NCBI GenBank assembly: GCA_046542845.1 | Contig: JBKHAN010000050.1 | Location: forward strand, 1-22,277 | From: SKKC01 sp046542845 | GTDB lineage: Bacteria > Spirochaetota > Spirochaetia > DSM-27196 > SKKC01 | DNA length: 22,277 bases | Reading direction: 5' to 3' | Shown here: piece after piece, positions 1 through 5,824 of the stretch | How positions within the stretch are numbered: the stretch's first letter is position 1 | Layout: each line of letters begins with the position of its first letter | Notes under the pieces: generated by a model | What the model was told of the DNA's origin: nothing | The model's input: only the letters and a program-made list of their open reading frames with translations | Database searches by the model: none | Position numbers and translations under genes: made by a program

Positions 1-283
1 CTTCTCCCGCCTCCTTGTGCGGTACGCGGAACCGGAGGATGCGCTCTTTGGCGCTCGTTTCGGTCGAGTCCGTCGGGCGGTACTCGACAATGGTCCCGAC
101 GGCGTCACGCCCTGGTATAATGGGGTAGCGCTGGTGTTCCATAGTACCGCGAAACGCGTCGAGATCGTCCTCACACAGCGCTACGGTAGAGATGCGAACG
201 CGCGCCCAGCCCGGCCGAAGCTTCGGTATCTCCCGTTCCTCGATGGACAGCAAGCCGGGGCCGTTCAGGACAATGGTCCTCAT
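1..283 (-). CDS. Medium-chain dehydrogenase/reductase (zinc alcohol dehydrogenase-like), N-terminal part, cut by window edge
   Basis: Only the first 94 residues are present; the gene continues past base 1. The ATG at 283 overlaps the TGA of the upstream gene (ATGA), and an AGAGGAG ribosome site lies 7 nt before it, so translation is probably coupled. The translation reads like the GroES-like domain of MDR dehydrogenases: a short beta start, a Cys at residue 37 in ALCEDD where the family has GICGSD, and YPIIPGRDAVG at residues 53-63 where the family has YPxIPGHExxG. The usual His-Glu pair that helps bind catalytic zinc is Arg59-Asp60 here, so classical zinc chemistry is doubtful even though Cys37 is kept. 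The substrate cannot be inferred. The family call is fairly secure; the function is open because the Rossmann domain is outside the window. Confidence 0.72.
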   Translation of the reverse strand, partial: MRTIVLNGPGLLSIEEREIPKLRPGWARVRISTVALCEDDLDAFRGTMEHQRYPIIPGRDAVGTIVEYRPTDSTETSAKERILRFRVPHKEAGE

Positions 284-1509
284 CCGGCTGCTCCTCTGTA
301 CGGGTTGTCGTGTACCGGGCGAGCGGCGTTTAACTGCTCGACCTGCATGCTTTCCATGGAGTTGATGCGATCTATGTTGTTGTGGAGTATGTACTGCATC
401 CGTTCGTCCATGAAGTGGTGCAGACTGTAGCCTGACACGGCCTCAAAACCACGTCTGATCTTGTGTGACGATCCCATACCGGGGTCGAAAAGCCGGTACT
501 GGTGGTCGATTGCCCATTCGATCGGCGTATAATAGCAACAGTTAAAGTGCAGGTCACGGACGTCTTCTTCGGCACCCCAGTAGCGCCCCCAGATTGTCTG
601 GTTCTTTATCAGCAGAAATGCCATGGCAATGGGCCGTGTGTCCAAGTCCCAGCCCGGAGTCGAATACGCGCACACCAGCGCGATACGGTGCCGAAACCCG
701 TCTGCAAGCATCCGGAAAAACGTACGGTTCAGAAACTTTGCTGCCCACGGGCCGAACCGGGCGTTGTGCGCCGCGTAATAGTCGTACATCCAGTCGAGAT
801 GTTGCCGGGTAATGTCGGTGCCGGTAAGAACCTCGATCTGTATACCCTGCTGTTCCATGCTCCGACGCTCCCGACGGATGTTTCGTCGCTGGTTCTTGGT
901 AAAGACCGACAGGTAGTCGTCGAAGGAAGTAAAATCGTTGTTCCTCCAGTAGTACAGCTGGTGTTTCCACCCGATGAAGTCGTGCGCTTCGAGTGCGTTC
1001 TTTCCGGCACCATTCATCCACTGCGGGTCCGCAAAATTGAACGCGACTCCGCCCATCCCGGTTTCTTCCGCCATCTCCATGATTGATGCAAACATGACGT
1101 TTTGGAGTTCCTGCGCTCGCGGCCCGGGTTCAGCCAGGAAGGCGAACGCGCTCGACGGCGTTGCAGGACTCATACCCACCAGCTTCGGGTAGTACGGGGC
1201 TCCGAGCTGGTGTGCGACGTCGGCGAACGCGAAATCGAATACGAACTCGCCCATACTGTGCGTCTTGACGTACAGGGGCGCTGCAGCGAGAAGACGCTCG
1301 TCTTCGTAGACCGCGAGATGGTGTGGAGTCCACCCCTCCCTCGGGGAAATACTACCTGACTCTTCAAGGCAACGCAGCCATTCCCATTCGAGCAGTGGCG
1401 TGTCGGTTTCAAGCGCCAGGCGATCCCATTCAGTCTGGGGTATTTCGTCGATACGCTCATGAAACCGGATGGTCCACGGTCGTGCCGCAGATGTTGGATC
1501 GATACTCAT
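280..1509 (-). CDS. FemAB/GNAT-like protein of the COG3146 (PF04339) family
   Basis: A protein of about 409 aa resembling the COG3146 family, which is usually annotated 'peptidoglycan biosynthesis protein' or GNAT-family N-acetyltransferase; its true substrate is not established. Visible hallmarks are the N-terminal PLLEWEWLRCLEESG segment, an HHLAVYEDERLLAAAPLY strand region, and a C-terminal block around residues 318-365 with HFNCCYYTPIEWAI and LFDPGMGSSHKIRRGF, typical of this double-GNAT fold. No signal peptide or membrane segment is seen, so it is probably cytoplasmic. In-frame ATGs at 1524, 1518 and 1509 are all possible and none has a clear ribosome site. I chose 1509 because family members have only a short lead before the first strand. 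It is divergent from the nucleotidyltransferase gene and overlaps the downstream dehydrogenase by 4 nt. Confidence 0.8.
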   Translation of the reverse strand: MSIDPTSAARPWTIRFHERIDEIPQTEWDRLALETDTPLLEWEWLRCLEESGSISPREGWTPHHLAVYEDERLLAAAPLYVKTHSMGEFVFDFAFADVAHQLGAPYYPKLVGMSPATPSSAFAFLAEPGPRAQELQNVMFASIMEMAEETGMGGVAFNFADPQWMNGAGKNALEAHDFIGWKHQLYYWRNNDFTSFDDYLSVFTKNQRRNIRRERRSMEQQGIQIEVLTGTDITRQHLDWMYDYYAAHNARFGPWAAKFLNRTFFRMLADGFRHRIALVCAYSTPGWDLDTRPIAMAFLLIKNQTIWGRYWGAEEDVRDLHFNCCYYTPIEWAIDHQYRLFDPGMGSSHKIRRGFEAVSGYSLHHFMDERMQYILHNNIDRINSMESMQVEQLNAARPVHDNPYRGAAG

Positions 1510-1528
1510 GCTGTGCATCAACATAATG

Positions 1529-1562
1529 CCGGAACGGGCTGTATGCAAAATTACCGTTCCGG
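1529..1562. repeat. Perfect 9-bp inverted repeat in the divergent intergenic region
   Basis: CCGGAACGG at 1529-1537 is the exact reverse complement of CCGTTCCGG at 1554-1562, separated by 16 AT-richer bases. It lies between the divergent starts at 1509 (minus) and 1580 (plus), where promoters for both genes must be. It could be a repressor or activator operator, or a leader RNA hairpin. The arms are GC-rich and the spacer AT-rich, and no convincing -35/-10 pair was found around it. The repeat is directly visible; its role is inferred. Confidence 0.5.
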
Positions 1563-1579
1563 TGGTACAACCTTTGGGT

Positions 1580-2485
1580 ATGAACCCTACACTTATCGTT
1601 CTGGCAGCAGGCATGGGAAGCCGATACGGTGGCATTAAGCAGATAGACCCGGTCGGGCCGGATGGAGAGGCAATACTCGACTATTCTGTCTACGACGCAC
1701 TCCGAGCGGGTTTCGGGCGCGTTGTGTTCGTCATTCGAAAGGATATCGAGGCGGATTTCCGTCGTGTCGTCGGAAGCCGCTTCGAACGCTCGGTCGACGT
1801 GTCGTACGTGTTTCAGGAGCTCAGCGATACGCCCGGAGCGTTTTCGCCGTCACAGGAGCGCGCCAAACCCTGGGGAACCGCGCACGCGGTGTGGGTGTGC
1901 AGGCACGAGGTCTCAGAGCCCTTTGCCGTTATTAACGCTGACGACTTCTACGGGGCAGCGTCCTATGGGCTCCTGGCACGCGCACTCACCGAAGAGAGCG
2001 CAGATTCAACGGCATACGCCATGGTCGGCTTCGTGCTTCGAAAGACCCTCTCCCCGAACGGATCTGTTTCGCGCGCTATCTGTGAAGTCGACGAAAACGG
2101 CCTCCTGACCGGTATCGTCGAACATAAGAAACTCTACCCGAGAGACGACGGGGCCGTCAGTGTCGGCGCCGACGGGTCGGAGCGCCTGCTGACCGGAGAT
2201 GAGCTTGTGAGCATGAACATGTTCGGCTTTACACCCAGCGCATTCGGTTTCATAGAACAGGGTTTCAGCGACTTTCTTCGCACATCGGGGAATGACCCCG
2301 CGTCTGAATACTACATTCCGGATGTGGTAGATGCCCTTCTCAAGAGGGGCGCTGCCACCATGTCGGTGTTACGCAGCGAGGAGCAGTGGTTCGGGGTCAC
2401 GTATCGAGAAGACAAACCATCGGTCCAACAGGCGCTGCTGCTTCGCGCCGAGAATGGTACATACCCCCGGCCGCTGTGGGCTTAA
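1580..2485 (+). CDS. Nucleotidyltransferase family protein (sugar-phosphate nucleotidyltransferase-like)
   Basis: A 301-aa protein that opens with the nucleotide-binding signature of NTP_transferase enzymes, LAAGMGSRYGGIKQ at residues 8-21, with Lys20 in the usual position. Next comes DPVGPDGEAILDYSVYDA, typical of an uncharacterised cytoplasmic subgroup related to glucose-1-phosphate uridylyl/thymidylyltransferases. NADDFYG near residue 120 is the likely metal/nucleotide site corresponding to the family's GD motif. The family transfers a nucleotidyl group from NTP to a sugar phosphate; substrate and nucleotide are not predictable here. I start at the ATG at 1580 because it begins immediately before the conserved strand; upstream in-frame codons run into the divergent gene. 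The ribosome site is weak. It heads a plus-strand run of four closely spaced genes. Confidence 0.85.
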   Translation: MNPTLIVLAAGMGSRYGGIKQIDPVGPDGEAILDYSVYDALRAGFGRVVFVIRKDIEADFRRVVGSRFERSVDVSYVFQELSDTPGAFSPSQERAKPWGTAHAVWVCRHEVSEPFAVINADDFYGAASYGLLARALTEESADSTAYAMVGFVLRKTLSPNGSVSRAICEVDENGLLTGIVEHKKLYPRDDGAVSVGADGSERLLTGDELVSMNMFGFTPSAFGFIEQGFSDFLRTSGNDPASEYYIPDVVDALLKRGAATMSVLRSEEQWFGVTYREDKPSVQQALLLRAENGTYPRPLWA

Positions 2486-2506
2486 ACTTCTGCTCGGGAG
2501 CGTTAT

Positions 2507-2737
2507 ATGCTGGTCAAGAAATGGTATTACTACATGATCGACGGCCTCAGGGACGGCCACGTCCAGTCCCTGCGCAGCACGCTGTCCATGGTACCTGACA
2601 TACACGAGGTATCGATCAGTCCTGCCCGTGGGCTTATATCGGTGAAAGCCAGGCGTGACGTCGCAGACGAAGTTGCCATGGCGTGCCAGATTGCGGGCAC
2701 ACGCTTTCGGACTCGCGTGTCCAGAAGCGAACTGTAG
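2507..2737 (+). CDS. Small HMA-like protein without the CxxC metal motif
   Basis: A 76-aa hypothetical protein with an ATG at 2507 preceded by CGGGAGCG. Its pattern fits the ferredoxin-like beta-alpha-beta-beta-alpha-beta fold of heavy-metal-associated domains: strand KKWYYYMID, helix GHVQSLRSTLSM, strand IHEVSISPARG, strand LISVKARR, helix VADEVAMACQIAG, last strand RFRTRVSR. The CxxC metal-binding loop expected after the first strand is absent (IDGLRDGH instead). The single Cys, in helix 2, is not in a metal-site position. It starts 21 nt after the nucleotidyltransferase stop and is probably co-transcribed. No function can be assigned; a protein-interaction or regulatory domain is possible. 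Coding is supported by the ribosome site, spacing and fold pattern. Confidence 0.65.
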   Translation: MLVKKWYYYMIDGLRDGHVQSLRSTLSMVPDIHEVSISPARGLISVKARRDVADEVAMACQIAGTRFRTRVSRSEL

Positions 2738-2782
2738 CGCCGGAAGCCTGCAGACAGATTTTATACGTATACGGAGACGTTC

Positions 2783-3748
2783 GTGGGATTACTTCTTTTT
2801 GGTAGCTCGCCGAGTGCGCTCGACGATCAGGATATGGTACGGCTCAAGCAGGCAGCCGGAGACCACACTGTTGTGGTTACCGACTCACGCGACGAACTGA
2901 ACGATTTGTCGCAGAAGGCCGAACTCGCTGTGAGCAACGTCCCGAAAGAGTTCGTTGTTCAATCACCGAGTATCCGCTGGTTTCACACATGGCATGCGGG
3001 CGCGGAATGGACCGCAAGCATACCGAGTGAGCGTCGGAAGACCCTGAAGGTCACGACCGCATCGGGGATACACGGTGCGACAATGAGCGAGCATACCCTC
3101 GCGTTGATCATTATGGCCATGCGCGGTATGCACCAGGACGTGCGGAACCAGCAGCAACGCATCTGGAATGACGGCCCTATGAGTCAATACCGGGAACTCG
3201 GTGGGCGTACGGCTGTTATTGCGGGAGCCGGCGCGATAGGGCGGCATTTGGGGCGAACGCTGAACTTTCTCGGGATGCGGTGCATTGGTGTACGCCGGTC
3301 GGACACCGGAGCCCTGCCTTCCGGGTTCGAACGCATGGTACCGGTGCGGGAGCTGTACGACGTTCTTCCCGAAGCCGACGTGTGTGTATCGATACTGCCG
3401 AGTACGCAGGAGACTCGCGGCCTGTTCGACTGGTCGGCTTTCGCGCGCATGCCCGCAGACGGTGTGTTCGTGAATATTGGTCGGGGAGACGCCGTCGTGG
3501 AAGCCGACCTGGTGCACCATCTTGAGCGAAATCCCGATTTTATCGCGTGTCTTGACGTGACCAGCCCCGAGCCGCTTCCCCCCGAAAGTCTGCTCTGGAC
3601 CATGCCGAACGTCATTCTTACTCCCCACGGGGCCGGTCGCTCCGACCGCTATTTTGAGCGCGCCTTCGAGCAGTATCTCGAGAACCTGAGGCGCTACGTA
3701 GCAGGCGAGAAGCTTATGAACCTGGTTGATTACGAGGCGGGGTATTGA
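2783..3748 (+). CDS. NAD(P)-dependent D-2-hydroxyacid dehydrogenase
   Basis: A 321-aa enzyme of the D-isomer-specific 2-hydroxyacid dehydrogenase family, which reduces 2-keto acids to D-2-hydroxy acids or the reverse. The NAD-binding Rossmann motif is GAGAIG at residues 148-153. The catalytic triad is in place: Arg234 in NIGRGD, Glu263 in DVTSPEPLP and His282 in LTPHGAG, with normal family spacing. The N-terminal catalytic half diverges more than the nucleotide half, so the substrate is not assigned; it resembles the GyaR/SerA-like group with short C-termini. The start is a GTG at 2783 with ACGGAGA a few bases upstream. Its stop codon overlaps the TTG start of the next gene, so the two are translationally coupled. 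Confidence 0.88.
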   Translation: MGLLLFGSSPSALDDQDMVRLKQAAGDHTVVVTDSRDELNDLSQKAELAVSNVPKEFVVQSPSIRWFHTWHAGAEWTASIPSERRKTLKVTTASGIHGATMSEHTLALIIMAMRGMHQDVRNQQQRIWNDGPMSQYRELGGRTAVIAGAGAIGRHLGRTLNFLGMRCIGVRRSDTGALPSGFERMVPVRELYDVLPEADVCVSILPSTQETRGLFDWSAFARMPADGVFVNIGRGDAVVEADLVHHLERNPDFIACLDVTSPEPLPPESLLWTMPNVILTPHGAGRSDRYFERAFEQYLENLRRYVAGEKLMNLVDYEAGY

Positions 3749-4428
3749 ACGAGTCAGACACACCGAGCGTGGCCGAGCGAATTGACGCGCTTGCTCCCTA
3801 CATAACCCCTCGGAGGCTCAAGCGAATCCGGGAGGTTGCCCGATCGCGGACGCGAGCGCTTGCTGTCGTGCTTGAAGACATCGATAATCCGTTCAACGCG
3901 ACGGCGGTCACTCGTACGGCCGAGGGGCTCGGAATTCAGGACGTACACGTTATAGAAAACGAGCACCGCTTTGCCCTGCATCAGGGCGTAACGCTCGGTG
4001 CGGCGAAGTGGCTGACCATGCACCGATACGCTCAGCCCGGCGCCGCCAACACCGCCTCGTGTCTCGACCATTTGACCGATGCCGGATACCGCCTCGTCGC
4101 TACAAGCCCGCATCTTGACGGGTTTACCCCCGATACGCTCCCGCTGGACAAGCCGGTCGCCCTCGTGTTCGGGTATGAGAAGACCGGAATATCTCCGGAG
4201 GCGGCGAGTCGCTGTACAACGCGACTGAGACTGCCCATGTACGGCTTTGTCGAGAGCTTCAATATTACGGTCAGCGCCGGAATGGCCCTTTCGCGTCTTC
4301 GCGAACGCGTTCGCACGGAGTGCAGCAACGAAGGGCGTCTTGGCCCCGACGAGCAGAATGCCCTTGTCCTTCAGTGGATTATGCAGTCCATACCCGAGCG
4401 GGTCAGATCTGCGGTTTTGAAGCCTTGA
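3745..4428 (+). CDS. TrmH-type SpoU tRNA/rRNA 2'-O-ribose methyltransferase
   Basis: A 227-aa SPOUT-class SAM-dependent methyltransferase that most resembles TrmH, which methylates the 2'-O of G18 in tRNA. All three SpoU motifs are visible: motif 1 LEDIDNPFNATAVTRTAEG near residue 43, with the Asn and catalytic Arg; motif 2 LVFGYEKTGIS near residue 143; motif 3 LPMYGFVESFNITVSAG near residue 168, which forms the trefoil knot that binds SAM. The start is TTG at 3745, overlapping the dehydrogenase stop (TTGA) and preceded by GAGGCGG. The 3' end overlaps the convergent queG gene by 26 bp. TrmH is the best match; a related SpoU enzyme acting on rRNA cannot be excluded from sequence alone. Confidence 0.85.
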   Translation: MNESDTPSVAERIDALAPYITPRRLKRIREVARSRTRALAVVLEDIDNPFNATAVTRTAEGLGIQDVHVIENEHRFALHQGVTLGAAKWLTMHRYAQPGAANTASCLDHLTDAGYRLVATSPHLDGFTPDTLPLDKPVALVFGYEKTGISPEAASRCTTRLRLPMYGFVESFNITVSAGMALSRLRERVRTECSNEGRLGPDEQNALVLQWIMQSIPERVRSAVLKP

Positions 4429-5515
4429 GTGCGAGTTCGTCGAGCGCCCACCGCGCTGCTTCGGCAATGACCTGGTCTGAATCTGCCGCACGGCGTCGCA
4501 GGAGCGCTACGAGATTCTGAGCGTTCGTGTTCGCCGCGGCTATAGCAGCGTTCCGCAGGAGTCCGCGACGTTTGGCACGCATAAGCGGCGATCCGGCGTA
4601 GCGCGCCGTATATTCATCATCAGTTTCAATTGACAACACGTCCTCAAGCAGCTGTGAATCGCCTGCCCGGACGGTTATAAAGTCCTCTTCAGAGGTCACT
4701 TCCGCCCTCACGTTGAGCGGACACACCTCCTGACAGAGATCGCAGCCGAAAAGCCAGCTCCCCATTTTTCGCCGCAATTCGACGGGGATGTGTCCTTTGT
4801 GCTCTATCGTCAGGTAGCTGATGCAGGTGGATGCATCGATGCGGTGCGGCGCGTGGAGCGCTCCTGTCGGGCAGACGTCTATGCACCGGTAGCAGCCCTG
4901 CGGGCAACTCCCGTGACGGCCCTGCGCCGGCTCGCTAACCGGAAACTCGCGAGTAGAGAGGATTTCACCGATCAGAAACCAGCTGCCGAAGGCGCTCGAA
5001 ATGGACAGGGTATTACGCGCGGTAAAACCCACGCCGGCGAGTTCCGCGTAGTACCGCTCGGCAAGCGGCGTAGCGTCGGTAAAAGAGCGAAACGATTCGT
5101 CCGGATAGGCGTCCTGCAGAGCCGTCACAACGCGGCGCAGTCGCTTTCCTATGACCTTGTGATAGTCACGGCCCCAGGCGTAGCGCGCGATACGCCCCGC
5201 AGGCGCGGTTGCGGTCTGCGGGAGCGCGTTGTTCTCGCCTCGCGGCCACGGTGCCGGCTGGTAGTAGTTCAGCGCGGCGACGAGGACCGACCGGCACCCG
5301 GGGAGCAGGCTGTCGGGACGGTACTTCAGGTCTGCGTGGTCGCTAAGCCACTGCATCGTTCCCTGTCTCCGGTCGGCGAGCCATCGCTTGAACTCGGCTT
5401 CCTGTTCGACGCCGACGACAGCCGGCGCCACGCCGACAAGGGTCAGGCCTTCGCGACGAAACAGGTGTGCGGCATCGTCGGGAACCGGTGGCGACCATTT
5501 TTCACGAGGGATCAT
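4403..5515 (-). CDS. queG: Epoxyqueuosine reductase QueG
   Basis: A 370-aa cobalamin and iron-sulfur enzyme that reduces epoxyqueuosine to queuosine in tRNA, the last step of the queuosine pathway. Visible are the N-terminal reductase domain with the conserved acid Asp147 in FTDATPLAERYYAELAG, two [4Fe-4S] motifs (CYRCIDVCPTGA at residues 208-219 and CDLCQEVCPLN at 258-268), Cys231 between them, and a C-terminal HEAT-like helical tail. The first cluster reads C-PQG-C-YR-C-IDV-CP, one residue longer than the usual CxxCxxCxxxCP. I use the ATG at 5515, 1 nt after the DUF1820 stop and preceded by GAGGACTGAC, rather than the in-frame TTG at 5539. It is third in the rnr operon, and its 3' end overlaps the convergent methyltransferase gene. 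Confidence 0.93.
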   Translation of the reverse strand: MIPREKWSPPVPDDAAHLFRREGLTLVGVAPAVVGVEQEAEFKRWLADRRQGTMQWLSDHADLKYRPDSLLPGCRSVLVAALNYYQPAPWPRGENNALPQTATAPAGRIARYAWGRDYHKVIGKRLRRVVTALQDAYPDESFRSFTDATPLAERYYAELAGVGFTARNTLSISSAFGSWFLIGEILSTREFPVSEPAQGRHGSCPQGCYRCIDVCPTGALHAPHRIDASTCISYLTIEHKGHIPVELRRKMGSWLFGCDLCQEVCPLNVRAEVTSEEDFITVRAGDSQLLEDVLSIETDDEYTARYAGSPLMRAKRRGLLRNAAIAAANTNAQNLVALLRRRAADSDQVIAEAARWALDELALKASKPQI

Positions 5516-5516
5516 G

Positions 5517-5816
5517 TCAGTCCTCGTCCTGGTCGACAAGCTGAAAGGGCTTTATTCTGGCGCCGCCCTCCGACAGCGCCTGGTCCTCGTTCAGTTCTTC
5601 AATGAGTGAAACCGACTGGAACGGAATCATGATATGTCTGTCACTGCCGAAGGCGCGTCGAAGGCTGTCCTCGGAGGGGTCTATAATGAGAGACCCGCCT
5701 TTTGGAAATACGAAGTCCCCGACGCTAACGAAGTAGGGGTGTGTCATGTCGAGTTCGCGTGCCCGCAGGCTCACTTCTTTTTCTTTCCACATGAAATGAA
5801 CGCGATATAATGCCAC
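5517..5816 (-). CDS. DUF1820 family protein
   Basis: A 99-aa protein of unknown function resembling DUF1820 (PF08850). Family-like features are the start MALYRVHFMWKEKEVSLRA, the central FVFPKGGSLIIDPSED segment and the later MIPFQSVSLIEEL strand. It is acidic at the C-terminus (DQDED), with no membrane segment, signal peptide or cysteine pairs, so it is probably a soluble cytoplasmic protein. The start is GTG at 5816, 8 nt after the rnr stop codon. The ribosome site TAGGAGC overlaps that stop, which suggests translational coupling. Its position between RNase R and QueG hints at an RNA- or translation-linked role, but that is only context. Confidence 0.82.
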   Translation of the reverse strand: MALYRVHFMWKEKEVSLRARELDMTHPYFVSVGDFVFPKGGSLIIDPSEDSLRRAFGSDRHIMIPFQSVSLIEELNEDQALSEGGARIKPFQLVDQDED

Positions 5817-5824
5817 AGTTGCTC

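Noticed and set aside
17..430. A 137-codon plus-strand open frame at the left end.
   Set aside because: It runs antisense to the dehydrogenase and COG3146 genes, which have recognisable family motifs and ribosome sites; it has none.
2762..2771. The 10-bp palindrome TATACGTATA before the D-2-hydroxyacid dehydrogenase start.
   Set aside because: It is short, has no matching -35 box, and alternating TA/CG palindromes of this size occur by chance; it also adjoins the ribosome site.
3318..3333. GGTTCGAAC resembling a tRNA T-loop in the dehydrogenase gene, and a similar GGTTCGAAC near 10081 in uvrA.
   Set aside because: Neither has an acceptor stem, anticodon arm or D-arm around it, and both are inside conserved coding sequence.
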